A stretch of 64,000 bases of DNA from Amycolatopsis japonica (GCF_000732925.1 NZ_CP008953.1:8239001-8303000); one strand, 5' to 3'. Positions 17,215 to 25,748 are shown, numbered from the stretch's first letter. Numbers and translations: made by a program. The notes: generated by a model not told the origin, from the letters alone.

Positions 17215-18267
17215 CTAGACCACCTGGGCCCGGACGCACAGCACGTCCGGCAGATGCGCGGCCACCTGATGCCAGGTGTCGCCCCCATCGGGGCCGGCCC
17301 ACACTTCACCGGATCGCGTGCCGAAGTAGATACCGTCCCGCGCGTCGACGCACATGCCGTCCCGAAGCACACCCGCGTAGAAACCCTTGTCCGGCAAGCC
17401 GTTTCCGAGTCCCGTCCAGGTCTCGCCCGCGTCCTCGCTGCGGTAGACGCGGCAGCGGCCCTCCGGCGGGAACCGGAGCACGTCGGCCACCAAGGGGAAG
17501 TTGTAGACGGTGTCCGGCTCGGTCGGATGGACGACCATGGCGAATCCGAAGTCGTTCGGCAGGCCGCCGGCGATGGACTTCCACGTCTTCGCGTCGTCGT
17601 CGCTGCGGTAGACACCGCCGTGGTTCTGCAGGAAGAACCGTTCGGGCCGCGCCGGATGCATCGCGACCTTGTGCACGCATTGCCCGAATTCGGGTTCCTC
17701 GTCGGGCAGGAATCCCGCGCTGATCCCGCGGTTCGACGCCGTCCAGCTCTTGCCGCCGTCCTCGGTCCGGTACACGCCACCCGTAGACATGGCGACGGTG
17801 ATCCGCCGGGAATCCGTGGGATGCGGCAGGATCGTGTGGATCATCTGGCCGCCGCCACCGGGTGTCCAGTGTGGACGGTGCTCGTGGTCCCACAGCCCGC
17901 GCACGAGTTCGAAGGTCCCGCCGCCGTCCTCGGACCGGAACAGCGCGGACGGCTCGACACCGGCGTAGACGACGTCCCCGGCGAGCACGATCTGCCAGAT
18001 GCCTTCGAGCGCGGTCTCCGTGTCGGCGGGGAAGGCGACCGGGGCGTGATCGGGTTCGGACCAGGTCTCGCCGAAGTCCTCGGACGTCGCGATCGTCGGT
18101 CCGAAGTGTTCGTTGACCGCGGCCGCGTAGACCTTGCCGGGAGTCAGCGCGACCGCGCGCACCGCCTCCATCGGGAACTTCGGCTCGGAGAGCTCCCAGT
18201 TCTCGCGATCCTCGCTGCGGGCGAGGAACAAGCCCTTCCTGGTACCGATCCCCAGCTGGAACTCCAC
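17215..18267 (-). CDS. Sialidase-like/BNR-repeat beta-propeller protein
   Basis: A 350-residue protein made of repeated four-strand blades with Asp-box/BNR motifs such as TSEDFGETW, RSEDGGGTF, RTEDGGKSW, RSDDDAKTW and RSEDAGETW. There is no signal peptide or membrane segment, so it is likely cytosolic. No sialidase catalytic set (Arg triad, Tyr, Asp) is evident; it resembles actinobacterial proteins often labelled exo-alpha-sialidase or glycosyl hydrolase only because of the BNR repeats. It is the first gene of a two-gene unit with the MoaD-like carrier, so a shared role is likely. Confidence 0.75.
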   Translation of the reverse strand: MEFQLGIGTRKGLFLARSEDRENWELSEPKFPMEAVRAVALTPGKVYAAAVNEHFGPTIATSEDFGETWSEPDHAPVAFPADTETALEGIWQIVLAGDVVYAGVEPSALFRSEDGGGTFELVRGLWDHEHRPHWTPGGGGQMIHTILPHPTDSRRITVAMSTGGVYRTEDGGKSWTASNRGISAGFLPDEEPEFGQCVHKVAMHPARPERFFLQNHGGVYRSDDDAKTWKSIAGGLPNDFGFAMVVHPTEPDTVYNFPLVADVLRFPPEGRCRVYRSEDAGETWTGLGNGLPDKGFYAGVLRDGMCVDARDGIYFGTRSGEVWAGPDGGDTWHQVAAHLPDVLCVRAQVV

Positions 18268-18335
18268 GACGCAGTCCTCCTCGCTCCGGTGATGTGACCC
18301 AGGTCACCGTACTACCAGGAGCGGGGAAATGGAGG

Positions 18336-18418
18336 CGTCGCGCCGGCTGCTGTCCAAGGGGTCGTGGCCTTCGCCTTCTCGGGAGAACGAGGGTCACAGA
18401 CGAGCAGCCGGCGCGACG
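18336..18418. terminator. Inverted repeat after GH6 gene
   Basis: Perfect 16-bp arms at 18336-18351 and 18403-18418 enclose a 51-nt spacer with its own short pairing. It lies just after the leftward GH6 cellulase stop at 18433, consistent with a transcription end, though the loop is long. Confidence 0.4.
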
Positions 18419-18432
18419 GGCTTTCGGGGCGG

Positions 18433-19389
18433 TCAGGTGCCGCTGATCAGGCGCAGGGCGAGATCGGGGCTGAACTGACCGGCTTCGACGTTCGGCGCGA
18501 TCCCGCATTTGCCGTCGGAGTCGCCGGGCACCTTGACCCAGAGCAGCATCTCGGCGCCGCCGCCGGTCTGCGAGGTCGCCCCGAGCTTGCGCCCGGCCGG
18601 GTTGCACCACTCGGAGCCCAGCGGGCCGTTTCCGTTGCGGCTCGTGTCGATCACGAACGGCTTCGTGTAGCCGTACTTGCTCGACAGCGCGGCGCTGACG
18701 GCCTTGCCGTAGTTCGCCGAATCGGTGGTGGTCTTGTAGTTCGACACGTTGATCGCGAGACCGCGGATCGACTTCACCCCGACGGCGTTGAGCCGGTCGG
18801 CCATGGTCGCGGCGGGGATCCAGGTCGAGTTGCCGCCGTCCATGTACGCCCAGGTGTTCGGGGCCTTCGCGGCGAACTGCTCCGCGGCGTACTTGAGGAG
18901 GTCGAGGCGGGTCTGGCGCTCACCGGTGGGCAGGCAGTCGAGCTGCGCGAGCGCGTCCGGCTCGATGACGACGACCGCGGGCTTGCCGCCGATGCCGTCG
19001 GCGAAGTTCGAGATCCAGGTCCGGTATGCGTCCGGGCTGCCCGCGCCGCCGCCGGAGTGACCGCCGCAGTCACGGCCGGGGATGTTGTACGCGACCAGGA
19101 TCGGCAGCTTGTCCGCGACGTCGGCGGCGTAGGTGTAGCCGTCGACCGCGGTCTTGATGTTCCCGCTCCAGTTGCCGAACCAGCGCGCGCCCGCCTTGGT
19201 GGAGATGGCGGCCTTGATCTTGTCGGCGGTGCTGCCCGGGTGGTCCTTGACCCAGACCGCGGGGTTGGAGTTCGGGTCGACGTAGAAGCCGTTGGTCTTC
19301 TCGAGCGGGTTGCCGTCGGCGGCCATGGCCGGCGAGGCGACCAGGGCCAGCAACGAGGCGGCCAGCAGACCGAGCGTCTTGATGCGCAT
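18433..19389 (-). CDS. Secreted GH6 family cellulase (endoglucanase/cellobiohydrolase)
   Basis: A 318-residue exported beta-1,4-glucanase. Residues 1-23 are a signal peptide ending PAMA. The two GH6 signatures are present: VAYNIPGRDCG with Asp107, and VVVIEPDAL with Asp145, the expected proton donor. Later WNG-type and GSEWCNPAGRKLG motifs shape the active site, with paired cysteines. There is no carbohydrate-binding module, so this is a catalytic domain only. I chose ATG 19389 because it begins the signal peptide; an upstream in-frame GTG at 19434 gives a longer, less natural start. Confidence 0.9.
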   Translation of the reverse strand: MRIKTLGLLAASLLALVASPAMAADGNPLEKTNGFYVDPNSNPAVWVKDHPGSTADKIKAAISTKAGARWFGNWSGNIKTAVDGYTYAADVADKLPILVAYNIPGRDCGGHSGGGAGSPDAYRTWISNFADGIGGKPAVVVIEPDALAQLDCLPTGERQTRLDLLKYAAEQFAAKAPNTWAYMDGGNSTWIPAATMADRLNAVGVKSIRGLAINVSNYKTTTDSANYGKAVSAALSSKYGYTKPFVIDTSRNGNGPLGSEWCNPAGRKLGATSQTGGGAEMLLWVKVPGDSDGKCGIAPNVEAGQFSPDLALRLISGT

Positions 19390-19434
19390 GTTCCCCAGCT
19401 TCGGGCCCTTCCGTACAAGATTCGTACAACCCAC

Positions 19435-19496
19435 GCGTTTCGTCCTCTGAATGCGATCCTTGCGCGCGCAAGTAACGCATTCAGAGGACGAAACGC
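19435..19496. terminator. Nested inverted repeat between C39-like and GH6 genes
   Basis: Perfect 21-bp arms at 19435-19455 and 19476-19496 enclose a second palindrome, TTGCGCGCGCAA (19460-19471). It lies 8 nt beyond the leftward C39-like stop and just upstream of the GH6 gene. A transcription terminator is the simplest role. Confidence 0.6.
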
Positions 19497-19504
19497 GGCG
19501 TGGG

Positions 19505-20158
19505 TCAGGCCGAGTAGCCCTTCGGCGGGATCAGGGTGGCGAGCTGGTTGAAGGTGAGCCAGTAGATCTGGTTGCCGCCGAAGTTGGCCGGGTCGGCGAT
19601 CTTCACCGTCATGTTGTCGCTGTTGTAGCCGATGATCGTGAAGTAGTGGTAGATCGTGTAGTTCGGGTAGCCCGGCGGGTGGTTGTTCGCCGGGGCGACG
19701 ATGTTCGCGACGATCGCGTAGCCCTTGTCGACGTCCAGCACGATGTCGCGCCACAGCAGGTCGCGCTGCGCCTGGGTCGGCGGGTCGTTCGGCATCTCCT
19801 TGGTCTCGTACCAGCCACCGGCGACGTGGTTGTTGAGGACGCGGGTGACCTGCCCGATCCAGTCGGTGCCGTTGGTGGTGGTCGGCAGTTCGTTCGCGAG
19901 CTGCTGCTGGCTCGGCGGGTTGCCGTTCTTGGCCGAAATGGCGATCCGGGTGGCGGCCGGGCCGCACCAGTACCCGGTCTCCTGGATCTGGTACTGGATG
20001 TTGAGCTCCGCGGCCGCCTTGACCCCTTCGACCTTGGCGGGCGGGGCCATCGACGTCACATCGACGGCGTTTTCACCTTGGGCGAGCGCCACCGCCGGAG
20101 CGGTGATCAAGGCGGACGCCGCGAGCGCGGCGACGACCACGGTCCTGAGTCGACGCAT
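19505..20158 (-). CDS. Secreted C39-like cysteine peptidase
   Basis: A 217-residue exported papain-like peptidase. Residues 1-26 are a signal peptide (ALITAPAVALA). The C39-type catalytic residues can be placed: Gln59 in QIQETGYWCGPAA, Cys65 in GYWCGPAA, His near 170 in TIYHYFTIIGY, and Asp near 188 in KIADPANFGG. There is no linked ABC transporter or bacteriocin leader, so it is probably a stand-alone secreted protease, not a bacteriocin processor. The ribosome binding site is GGGGAAGGA. Three 7-bp direct repeats lie just upstream. Confidence 0.8.
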   Translation of the reverse strand: MRRLRTVVVAALAASALITAPAVALAQGENAVDVTSMAPPAKVEGVKAAAELNIQYQIQETGYWCGPAATRIAISAKNGNPPSQQQLANELPTTTNGTDWIGQVTRVLNNHVAGGWYETKEMPNDPPTQAQRDLLWRDIVLDVDKGYAIVANIVAPANNHPPGYPNYTIYHYFTIIGYNSDNMTVKIADPANFGGNQIYWLTFNQLATLIPPKGYSA

Positions 20159-20183
20159 GGTAATCCTTCCCCAGTTTCACTTT

Positions 20184-20204
20184 TGAATGGTGAATAGTGA
20201 ACAT
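20184..20204. promoter_or_regulatory. Three 7-bp direct repeats in divergent region
   Basis: TGAATGG, TGAATAG and TGAACAT follow each other without gaps, 26 nt upstream of the C39-like start and 122 nt upstream of the ECF sigma start. Tandem heptamers at this position could be an activator or repressor site. No known motif is matched. Confidence 0.3.
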
Positions 20205-20325
20205 GATCGCCGGTCCCGCGGCTTTTGTCTGCGGCTTCACCTGCGCTTTCCCCGGTCGGCCCACGACGAAAGTAGGATCGGATGAACGCTTCGATGGCCA
20301 TCGGGCAATAGCGATCGTGCAGGTG

Positions 20326-20946
20326 ATGAAAGACGATCACGAGCAGGCCGGCTCGCGCGGACCGGACAGACCCGATCTCGGTGGCCCCGATCCCGCACCC
20401 GTCTTCGGCATGCTCTTCGACGCCCACGCGGCACCGCTGCAGCGTTATCTCGCGCGCCGCGTCGGCACGGAGACCGCGCACGACCTCGTCGCCGAGACGT
20501 TCCTCGTGGCGCTCCGGCGACGCGAGACGTACCGCCCGGAGGCGGGGACGGCGCGGGCGTGGCTCTACGGCATCGCGACGAACCTGCTGCGGCATCATGT
20601 CCGCACCGAGACGAGGGCGCTCAACGCGACGGCCCGGCTCGCGGCCGCCGGCCAGGCGGTCTCGGCCGGGCACGACGGCCGCGTCGCCGAGCGGGTCGAC
20701 GCGCAGTCCCGCGCGGCCCAGCTGGCTGGCGCGCTGGCCGAACTGAGCGTCGCGGACCGCGACACCCTGCTGCTGGTGTCGTGGGCGGGCCTTGATCCCG
20801 GCGAGGTCGCCGAGGCGCTGGGGATTCCCGCCGGGACGGTGAGATCGCGGCTGCACCGGATCAGGAGATGGCTGCGCGCCAACGCACCGGAGTCCACAAA
20901 GGACGGATCGAGCAGGAACGAGGAGGGCGAAAGTGCACGGCGATAG
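20326..20946 (+). CDS. ECF-family RNA polymerase sigma factor
   Basis: A 206-residue ECF sigma factor from ATG 20326. Region 2 covers about residues 30-95 (MLFDAHAAPLQRYLARRVG, AHDLVAETFLVALRRRETYRP, ARAWLYGIATNLLRHHVR). Region 4 covers 135-190 (ALAELSVADRDTLLLVSWAGLDPGEVAEALGIPAGTVRSRLHRIRRWL). The start is uncertain, since no clean Shine-Dalgarno is seen and the adjoining in-frame GTG at 20323 is possible. Its stop overlaps the next start by 14 nt, the usual sign of a sigma/partner pair. It likely controls its own operon and perhaps the divergent protease. Confidence 0.87.
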   Translation: MKDDHEQAGSRGPDRPDLGGPDPAPVFGMLFDAHAAPLQRYLARRVGTETAHDLVAETFLVALRRRETYRPEAGTARAWLYGIATNLLRHHVRTETRALNATARLAAAGQAVSAGHDGRVAERVDAQSRAAQLAGALAELSVADRDTLLLVSWAGLDPGEVAEALGIPAGTVRSRLHRIRRWLRANAPESTKDGSSRNEEGESARR

Positions 20947-22054
20947 CGTCAGGAAGGTGTGGTCGGAGGCCGAACTCGACGAGGCGCTGGCCTGCCTCCA
21001 CGCCGAACCGGAAACCCGGCGGGACGAACTGTCCCGTGCCAAGGCGGCACTCCTGCGTGCCGCCGGCGAGGTCGAGGACGAACTGCTCCCGAGGCTCGCG
21101 CCCCCGCCGAAGAAACGGCCCGGCGCGTGGCGATGGATCGCCGCCGCGGCGGCCGCGGCCCTGGTGTCCGGCGGGGGGATCGTGGCGACGAACGCCTTCA
21201 CCGGCGGCGACGGCCCGGCCCCCGCGGACCATTCGGTCGTCGGCCCGAACGAAGACGCGCTCGAATCCCTCCACGGCGACGACTTCCCTCTTCGCGACGA
21301 TCAGTACCGGCTCGTCACGGAGTCCACTTGGACCACGCGCGTCACCAAGTCCGGGCTGGTCTACCAGACCCACGAGATCCTCGAACGCTGGCTGCCGGCC
21401 CCGGGCTGGAAGCCGATCAAGACCCGGTTCACCGGCACCGGCGAGATCCGCTGGGTCAAGGGCGACTACCCGACGGCGATGAGGAACGGAGAGGCGCTGC
21501 CGGGGCCGTCGTCCTCGGTCAGCGAGAACAACGTGCCGCCGCCGACCACCACCACGACGTCGCCGGCACCTCCGGTCCTCCCGCCCCAGGACCGGCTCCC
21601 TTCGGAGAGCGGCTGGACGCAACCCGCCCCGGACTTCCTCGCGGAACTGCCCATCGACGCCGGGAAGATGGCCGAGCGGCTCCGCCACGACGGCATCTGG
21701 CCGGACGGCCGCCCCGCGGAACAGCCGAACTCGCCGCCCGAGATGTTCGAGATGGCCTTCAACGTGCTCCGCTCGTCCCAGGGCTTCGGCGCGCAACGGG
21801 TGGCTCTGTGCAAAGCACTCGCGAGGATGCCCGGCATCGTCTTGGAGACCGTGACCACTCCTGACGGTCGCTCCGCGTTGTCGTTCTCGGTCACGATGCC
21901 CGACCGGACACGCACGTTCATCGTCGACCGGGCGACGGCGGCCGTCGTCGGGAGCCGCGCCGTCCGGGCGAACGACAGGGAAGAGGGCTGGCCGGGGCTG
22001 ACCCTGTTCGACACGACGATCTCGGTGGTGATCACCGACGAGAACGGTCCCTAA
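20933..22054 (+). CDS. CU044_5270-type membrane protein, probable anti-sigma partner
   Basis: A 373-residue single-pass protein. Residues 1-62 are cytosolic (SEAELDEALACLHAEPE and charged helices), residues 66-88 are one membrane helix, and the rest is extracytoplasmic with a Pro/Thr-rich linker near 202-220. It has the layout of actinobacterial CU044_5270 proteins, nearly always encoded directly behind an ECF sigma gene, and so probably acts as a membrane-bound sigma regulator. That role is inferred from position. No ZAS zinc motif is visible. The stop overlaps the convergent radA stop by 4 nt. Confidence 0.75.
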   Translation: MHGDSVRKVWSEAELDEALACLHAEPETRRDELSRAKAALLRAAGEVEDELLPRLAPPPKKRPGAWRWIAAAAAAALVSGGGIVATNAFTGGDGPAPADHSVVGPNEDALESLHGDDFPLRDDQYRLVTESTWTTRVTKSGLVYQTHEILERWLPAPGWKPIKTRFTGTGEIRWVKGDYPTAMRNGEALPGPSSSVSENNVPPPTTTTTSPAPPVLPPQDRLPSESGWTQPAPDFLAELPIDAGKMAERLRHDGIWPDGRPAEQPNSPPEMFEMAFNVLRSSQGFGAQRVALCKALARMPGIVLETVTTPDGRSALSFSVTMPDRTRTFIVDRATAAVVGSRAVRANDREEGWPGLTLFDTTISVVITDENGP

Positions 22055-23409
22055 CGAGCGTGCTTCGCGGCGTTGAGCGCGCTTCCGACGTCGGCCACCT
22101 CCAGCACCCGGATACCCGGCGGGATCTTGCCGGAATCCGGCGGCACCAGCGCGTAGGTGAAGCCGAGCCGGGCGGCCTCCGCGAGCCGCCGCCCGACGCT
22201 CGGCACCCGCCGGACCTCACCCGAGAGCCCGACCTCGCCCATCGCGACGAGTTTGGGCGAGAGCGGGGTGTCCCGCGCCGACGACATCAGCGCCAGCACG
22301 ACCGCGAGATCGATGCCGGGCTCGGTGATCTTCATGCCGCCGACCGTCGCGACGTAGACGTCCTTGTCGCCGACCTTGATACCCGCCCGCTTCTCCACCA
22401 CGGCCAGCACCATCGCGACTCGGGCCGAATCGAGACCGCTCACCGCGCGCCGGGGCTGCGGTGACTGGGTCGCCGACACCAGCGCCTGCACCTCGCCCAG
22501 CAGCGGCCGCTTGCCCTCCATGGTCACCGTGACCGCGGTGCCCGCGACCGGCTCCGCCGTGTGGCTGAGGAACAGCCCCGACGGGTCGGGCACGCCGACG
22601 ATGCCCTCCTCGACCAGTTCGAAGCAGCCGATCTCGTCGGCGGCGCCGAAGCGGTTCTTGATGCCGCGCAGCATCCGCAACGTCGAATGCTTGTCGCCCT
22701 CGAATTGCAGGACGACGTCGACCAGATGCTCCAGCACCCGCGGCCCGGCGACCGATCCGTCCTTCGTCACGTGGCCGACCAGCACGATCGGCAGCCCGCG
22801 TTCCTTGGCCAGCGCGACCAGCCCGGAGGTGACCGCGCGGACCTGGGTGACCCCGCCCGGCGCGCCCTCCACCTGCGGGGAGGCCATGGTCTGGACCGAG
22901 TCGACGATCAGCACGCCCGGTTTGACCGCGTCGACGTGGCCGAGGATCGCGGAGAGATCGCTCTCGGCCGCGAGGAACATCTCGTCGTGGACGTTGCCGG
23001 TGCGCTCGGCACGCAGGCGCACCTGCCCCGCCGACTCCTCGCCCGTGACGTACAGCGCGCGGCCCGCGGTGGCCGCCCACTGATAGGCGACCTCCAGCAG
23101 GAGGGTCGACTTGCCGACACCGGGCTCCCCGGCGAGCAGGATGACCGCGCCCGGCACGAACCCGCCGCCGAGCACCCGGTCCAGCTCGGAGACGCCGGTG
23201 GGCTTCGCGCGCGCCGTCTCGACGTCGACCTCGCCGATCGGACGCGCCGGAGCACTGGGCGCGCCCGCCGCGACCCTGGCTATCGCGGGACGGGCGTCGC
23301 CGCGCTCCTCGAGCGTTCCCCACGCCTGACATTCGGGGCAGCGCCCGACCCATTTCGGCGCCTCGTACCCGCACTCGCCGCAGCGGTAGGTGCTGCCTTT
23401 CTTGACCAC
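22051..23409 (-). CDS. radA: DNA repair protein RadA
   Basis: A 452-residue RecA-like ATPase that helps process recombination intermediates by branch migration. It has an N-terminal C4 zinc finger (CGECGYEAPKWVGRCPEC near residues 10-27), Walker A GEPGVGKST near 94, Walker B VLIVDSVQTM near 160, the RadA signature KNRFG near 250, and a C-terminal Lon protease-like domain (KVGDKDVYVATVGGMKI onward). The gene lies beside the LpqE-like lipoprotein as in M. tuberculosis, but the expected disA is not downstream; the sigma/anti-sigma pair is there instead. Confidence 0.95.
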   Translation of the reverse strand: MVKKGSTYRCGECGYEAPKWVGRCPECQAWGTLEERGDARPAIARVAAGAPSAPARPIGEVDVETARAKPTGVSELDRVLGGGFVPGAVILLAGEPGVGKSTLLLEVAYQWAATAGRALYVTGEESAGQVRLRAERTGNVHDEMFLAAESDLSAILGHVDAVKPGVLIVDSVQTMASPQVEGAPGGVTQVRAVTSGLVALAKERGLPIVLVGHVTKDGSVAGPRVLEHLVDVVLQFEGDKHSTLRMLRGIKNRFGAADEIGCFELVEEGIVGVPDPSGLFLSHTAEPVAGTAVTVTMEGKRPLLGEVQALVSATQSPQPRRAVSGLDSARVAMVLAVVEKRAGIKVGDKDVYVATVGGMKITEPGIDLAVVLALMSSARDTPLSPKLVAMGEVGLSGEVRRVPSVGRRLAEAARLGFTYALVPPDSGKIPPGIRVLEVADVGSALNAAKHAR

Positions 23410-23452
23410 CCCGCGAGGCTAGCGGCCACCACCGACAAACCCGGGGAGCGAC

Positions 23453-23511
23453 AAGTACATGAAGGCCCCCTTCCTGTACCTAGGCGCAAGGAAGGGGGCC
23501 TTCATGTACTT
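23453..23511. terminator. Perfect 23-bp inverted repeat, GAAGGCCCCCTTC family
   Basis: Arms at 23453-23475 and 23489-23511 are perfect complements around a 13-nt loop. It lies between the lipoprotein stop and the radA start on the same strand. The core TGAAGGCCCCCTTC recurs at 46515-46579. It probably ends the lipoprotein transcript. Confidence 0.65.
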
Positions 23512-23520
23512 ACGAGGGAG

Positions 23521-24249
23521 CTAGTGCCCGCCGCCTTCGGCCTTGGGCTTCTCCGGCGCGGGCGCCCGGCTGCCCGGGTGCGACGGCGCCGCGACCGGCA
23601 GGTCGACGGTGATCGAGCCGGAGTTCTTGAAGACGAAGGTGACCTTGATGGTCTGGCCCGCCCACACCGGCTGCTTGAGCCCCTGCAGGACGATCGTGGC
23701 CTTGCCCACCTGGTCCGGCGCGTTGGTCGTCTCCGGGCCCGCGGACGGCGTGACCGTCCCGGCGACGCTCGACGACGGGGCACCGGAAGACGAGGGCGCA
23801 CCCGACGAGGACGGCGCGCCCGAGGAGGAAGCCGGCGCGGAGGACGCCGGGGCGCTCGTCGGCGCGACCTCCTTGGTCGACTCGACCGCGTCGGACGGGC
23901 CGATCACGAGCGCGTGGCTCGCCACGATGACCTTGGCGCCGGTGATCTTGGCGTCACCGGTGGCGGCTTCGGAGGAGACCGAGACGAGCTCGTCGTCCAG
24001 CTTGCCCTGGTTCACGATGGTCAGCGTCAGCGGCGCGGCGGCACCGGCCGGGTACGCCTGCCCCTCGGTCGGGAACTGGAGCGCGGCGTTCCGCAGCACC
24101 AGCTCCTTCGCCTGCGCGTACGTCCCGTTGACCGCGGGCTGCTGCGAGTCGGTCTGGGTGATCTGACCAGCACCGCAGCCGGCGAGCACGAGCGCGGCGC
24201 CGAGCGCCAGCACACCTGCGCCGAACACGCGACGATTCTGCAGCCTCAC
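23521..24249 (-). CDS. LpqE-like lipoprotein
   Basis: A 242-residue secreted lipoprotein. The lipobox VLAGC places the lipidated Cys at residue 25. After a beta-sandwich-like region (PLTLTIVNQGKLDDELVSVSS), a low-complexity linker of repeated SSSGAP units covers about residues 135-165, followed by a second beta segment (VTFVFKNSGSITVDLPVAAP). Place and layout match M. tuberculosis LpqE, next to radA and divergent from carD. Related folds include PCuAC copper chaperones, but no His/Met metal motif is visible. The GTG start is supported by AAGGA with 7 nt spacing. Confidence 0.78.
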   Translation of the reverse strand: MRLQNRRVFGAGVLALGAALVLAGCGAGQITQTDSQQPAVNGTYAQAKELVLRNAALQFPTEGQAYPAGAAAPLTLTIVNQGKLDDELVSVSSEAATGDAKITGAKVIVASHALVIGPSDAVESTKEVAPTSAPASSAPASSSGAPSSSGAPSSSGAPSSSVAGTVTPSAGPETTNAPDQVGKATIVLQGLKQPVWAGQTIKVTFVFKNSGSITVDLPVAAPSHPGSRAPAPEKPKAEGGGH

Positions 24250-24513
24250 GTCGGAGTCCTTCCATCTCACGGCCTCTTCACCGCGAAGACTAGCCGGGCG
24301 CCTTCGCGGGCCAAGAACCCGGTGCGTGTTGGCACCCCACCAATGCGGTGACGTGCCCAAGATCAACCGTCCACAAAGGATTTGGAAATCGTTCGCTTCT
24401 CACCAGCGTGAGCATGGGCGAATTGGGTTTGTCAACCCCCGGGCGGACCACCGTCAGGCCGCTGACCTGCGACGACGATCGCGGGCCACTAGGTGGGCCT
24501 CGTCGGCACGTGC

Positions 24514-24519
24514 TAAGAT
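24514..24519 (+). promoter_or_regulatory. Putative -10 box for carD
   Basis: TAAGAT lies 28 nt upstream of the carD ATG, with GAGGACAC just before the start as ribosome binding site. No convincing -35 hexamer is seen. Confidence 0.4.
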
Positions 24520-24546
24520 GAATTCAGCGAAAGGGGCAGAGGACAC

Positions 24547-25038
24547 ATGGTTTTCAAGGTCGGAGAGACCGTCGTCTACCCGCACCACGGTGCCGCACTC
24601 ATCGAAGCCATCGAGACCCGCGTGATCAAGGGCGAGGAGAAGAAGTACCTCGTCCTCAAAGTCGCGCAAGGGGATCTTACGGTTCGCGTGCCCGCAGACA
24701 ACGCCGAGATCGTCGGCGTTCGTGATGTCGTCGGGCAAGAAGGACTGGACAAGGTTTTCGACGTTCTGCGTGCTCCGCACACCGAGGAGCCCACCAACTG
24801 GTCTCGTCGGTACAAGGCCAACCTCGAGAAGCTCGCCTCCGGCGATGTGAACAAGGTGGCCGAAGTGGTGCGCGACCTCTGGCGGCGAGAGAAGGACCGC
24901 GGACTTTCAGCCGGCGAGAAGCGCATGCTGGCGAAGGCGCGGCAAATTCTGGTCAGCGAGCTGGCGCTCGCGGAGGGCACCGACGAGGACAAGGCTGAAG
25001 TCCTCCTCGACGAAGTTCTGGAAACCGCGGCAGTCTGA
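24547..25038 (+). CDS. carD: RNA polymerase-binding transcription regulator CarD
   Basis: A 163-residue global regulator that binds RNA polymerase beta and stabilises the open promoter complex, mainly at rRNA and housekeeping promoters. Residues 1-55 are the Tudor-like RNAP-interaction domain (FKVGETVVYPHHGAALIEAIE), and 65-163 the helical DNA-binding domain. Trp85 (EPTNWSRRYK) matches the Trp that wedges at the upstream edge of the bubble in mycobacterial CarD. It starts the conserved carD-ispD-ispF-cysS-rlmB direction. Confidence 0.96.
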   Translation: MVFKVGETVVYPHHGAALIEAIETRVIKGEEKKYLVLKVAQGDLTVRVPADNAEIVGVRDVVGQEGLDKVFDVLRAPHTEEPTNWSRRYKANLEKLASGDVNKVAEVVRDLWRREKDRGLSAGEKRMLAKARQILVSELALAEGTDEDKAEVLLDEVLETAAV

Positions 25039-25097
25039 ACCGGCGGGTGTCCCACGCCAGGTGAGGCTGCGAGGGATACCTCTACGATCGCGCACAT

Positions 25098-25748
25098 ATG
25101 AGCACCGTCCATATGAGCACAATCGTGTTCGTCACTGTCGTTCGACACCATGCCTCCGACGCGGAGCTCGCTCTCGCGCCGGTCAATGGTGAAGCGCTAC
25201 TCACGCACACTGTGCGGGGGCTGCTCGCTCTGCCGGATCTCGATCTGGTGGTCGTAGCGGCCCCCGAGCGGTGTGCTGATTTGTTTTCGGCCGCTTTGAG
25301 CGGCTTCGAGGAGCGTTGCCGGATAGTACCCGGCTCGTCGCTCAAGCATGCTTTCGACACCGTCGAAAAAGAGATCACCGGGAATCCGGTTTTCCTCGTG
25401 CACGACGCCCTGCGCGCCTTCACTCCCCCGGACACGGTCCGTGCCGTCGCGGACGCGGTCCGTGCGGGATCTCCTTTCGTGATTCCCGTACTTCCGATGG
25501 CGGACACCGTGAAGGTGACTGATGCGGCGAAAGTGATTACAGGGACCGAAGACCGGGCGTATCTGCGCACGGCGCAAACCCCGCTCGGCTTCACTCGTGA
25601 GACTTTTCTCTCGTATGCCGGCAAGCCGTCTCTCGACGGCGCGCACACCATCGCCGGACACCCGGATGCGATGCGCGTCACCAATTCGTTCGAACTGAAG
25701 CTGGCCGAAGCGATCGCTCGGGCCGGGGAAGCAGAGGAAGTGCTGTGA
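25098..25748 (+). CDS. IspD-like protein lacking catalytic residues (degenerate MEP cytidylyltransferase)
   Basis: A 216-residue homologue of IspD, placed exactly where ispD lies in related genomes and overlapping ispF by 4 nt. The family backbone is recognisable: VFLVHDALRAF near 98-108, PVLPMADTVKV near 130-140, QTPLGFTRETF near 160-170 and MRVTNSFELKLAEAI near 192-206. The CTP-binding loop AAGxGxR..PK is absent; residues 13-30 read TVVRHHASDAELALAPVN. The late catalytic Lys is Arg193. It is probably inactive or changed in function. Two in-frame ATGs (25098, 25113) are possible starts. Confidence 0.8.
   Translation: MSTVHMSTIVFVTVVRHHASDAELALAPVNGEALLTHTVRGLLALPDLDLVVVAAPERCADLFSAALSGFEERCRIVPGSSLKHAFDTVEKEITGNPVFLVHDALRAFTPPDTVRAVADAVRAGSPFVIPVLPMADTVKVTDAAKVITGTEDRAYLRTAQTPLGFTRETFLSYAGKPSLDGAHTIAGHPDAMRVTNSFELKLAEAIARAGEAEEVL

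Noticed and set aside
17215..18267. True sialidase
   Set aside because: Only Asp-box blades are seen; no secretion signal and no clear catalytic Arg triad/Tyr/Glu.
19505..20158. C39-type protease as part of a bacteriocin exporter
   Set aside because: It has its own signal peptide, no ABC domain and no precursor peptide gene nearby.
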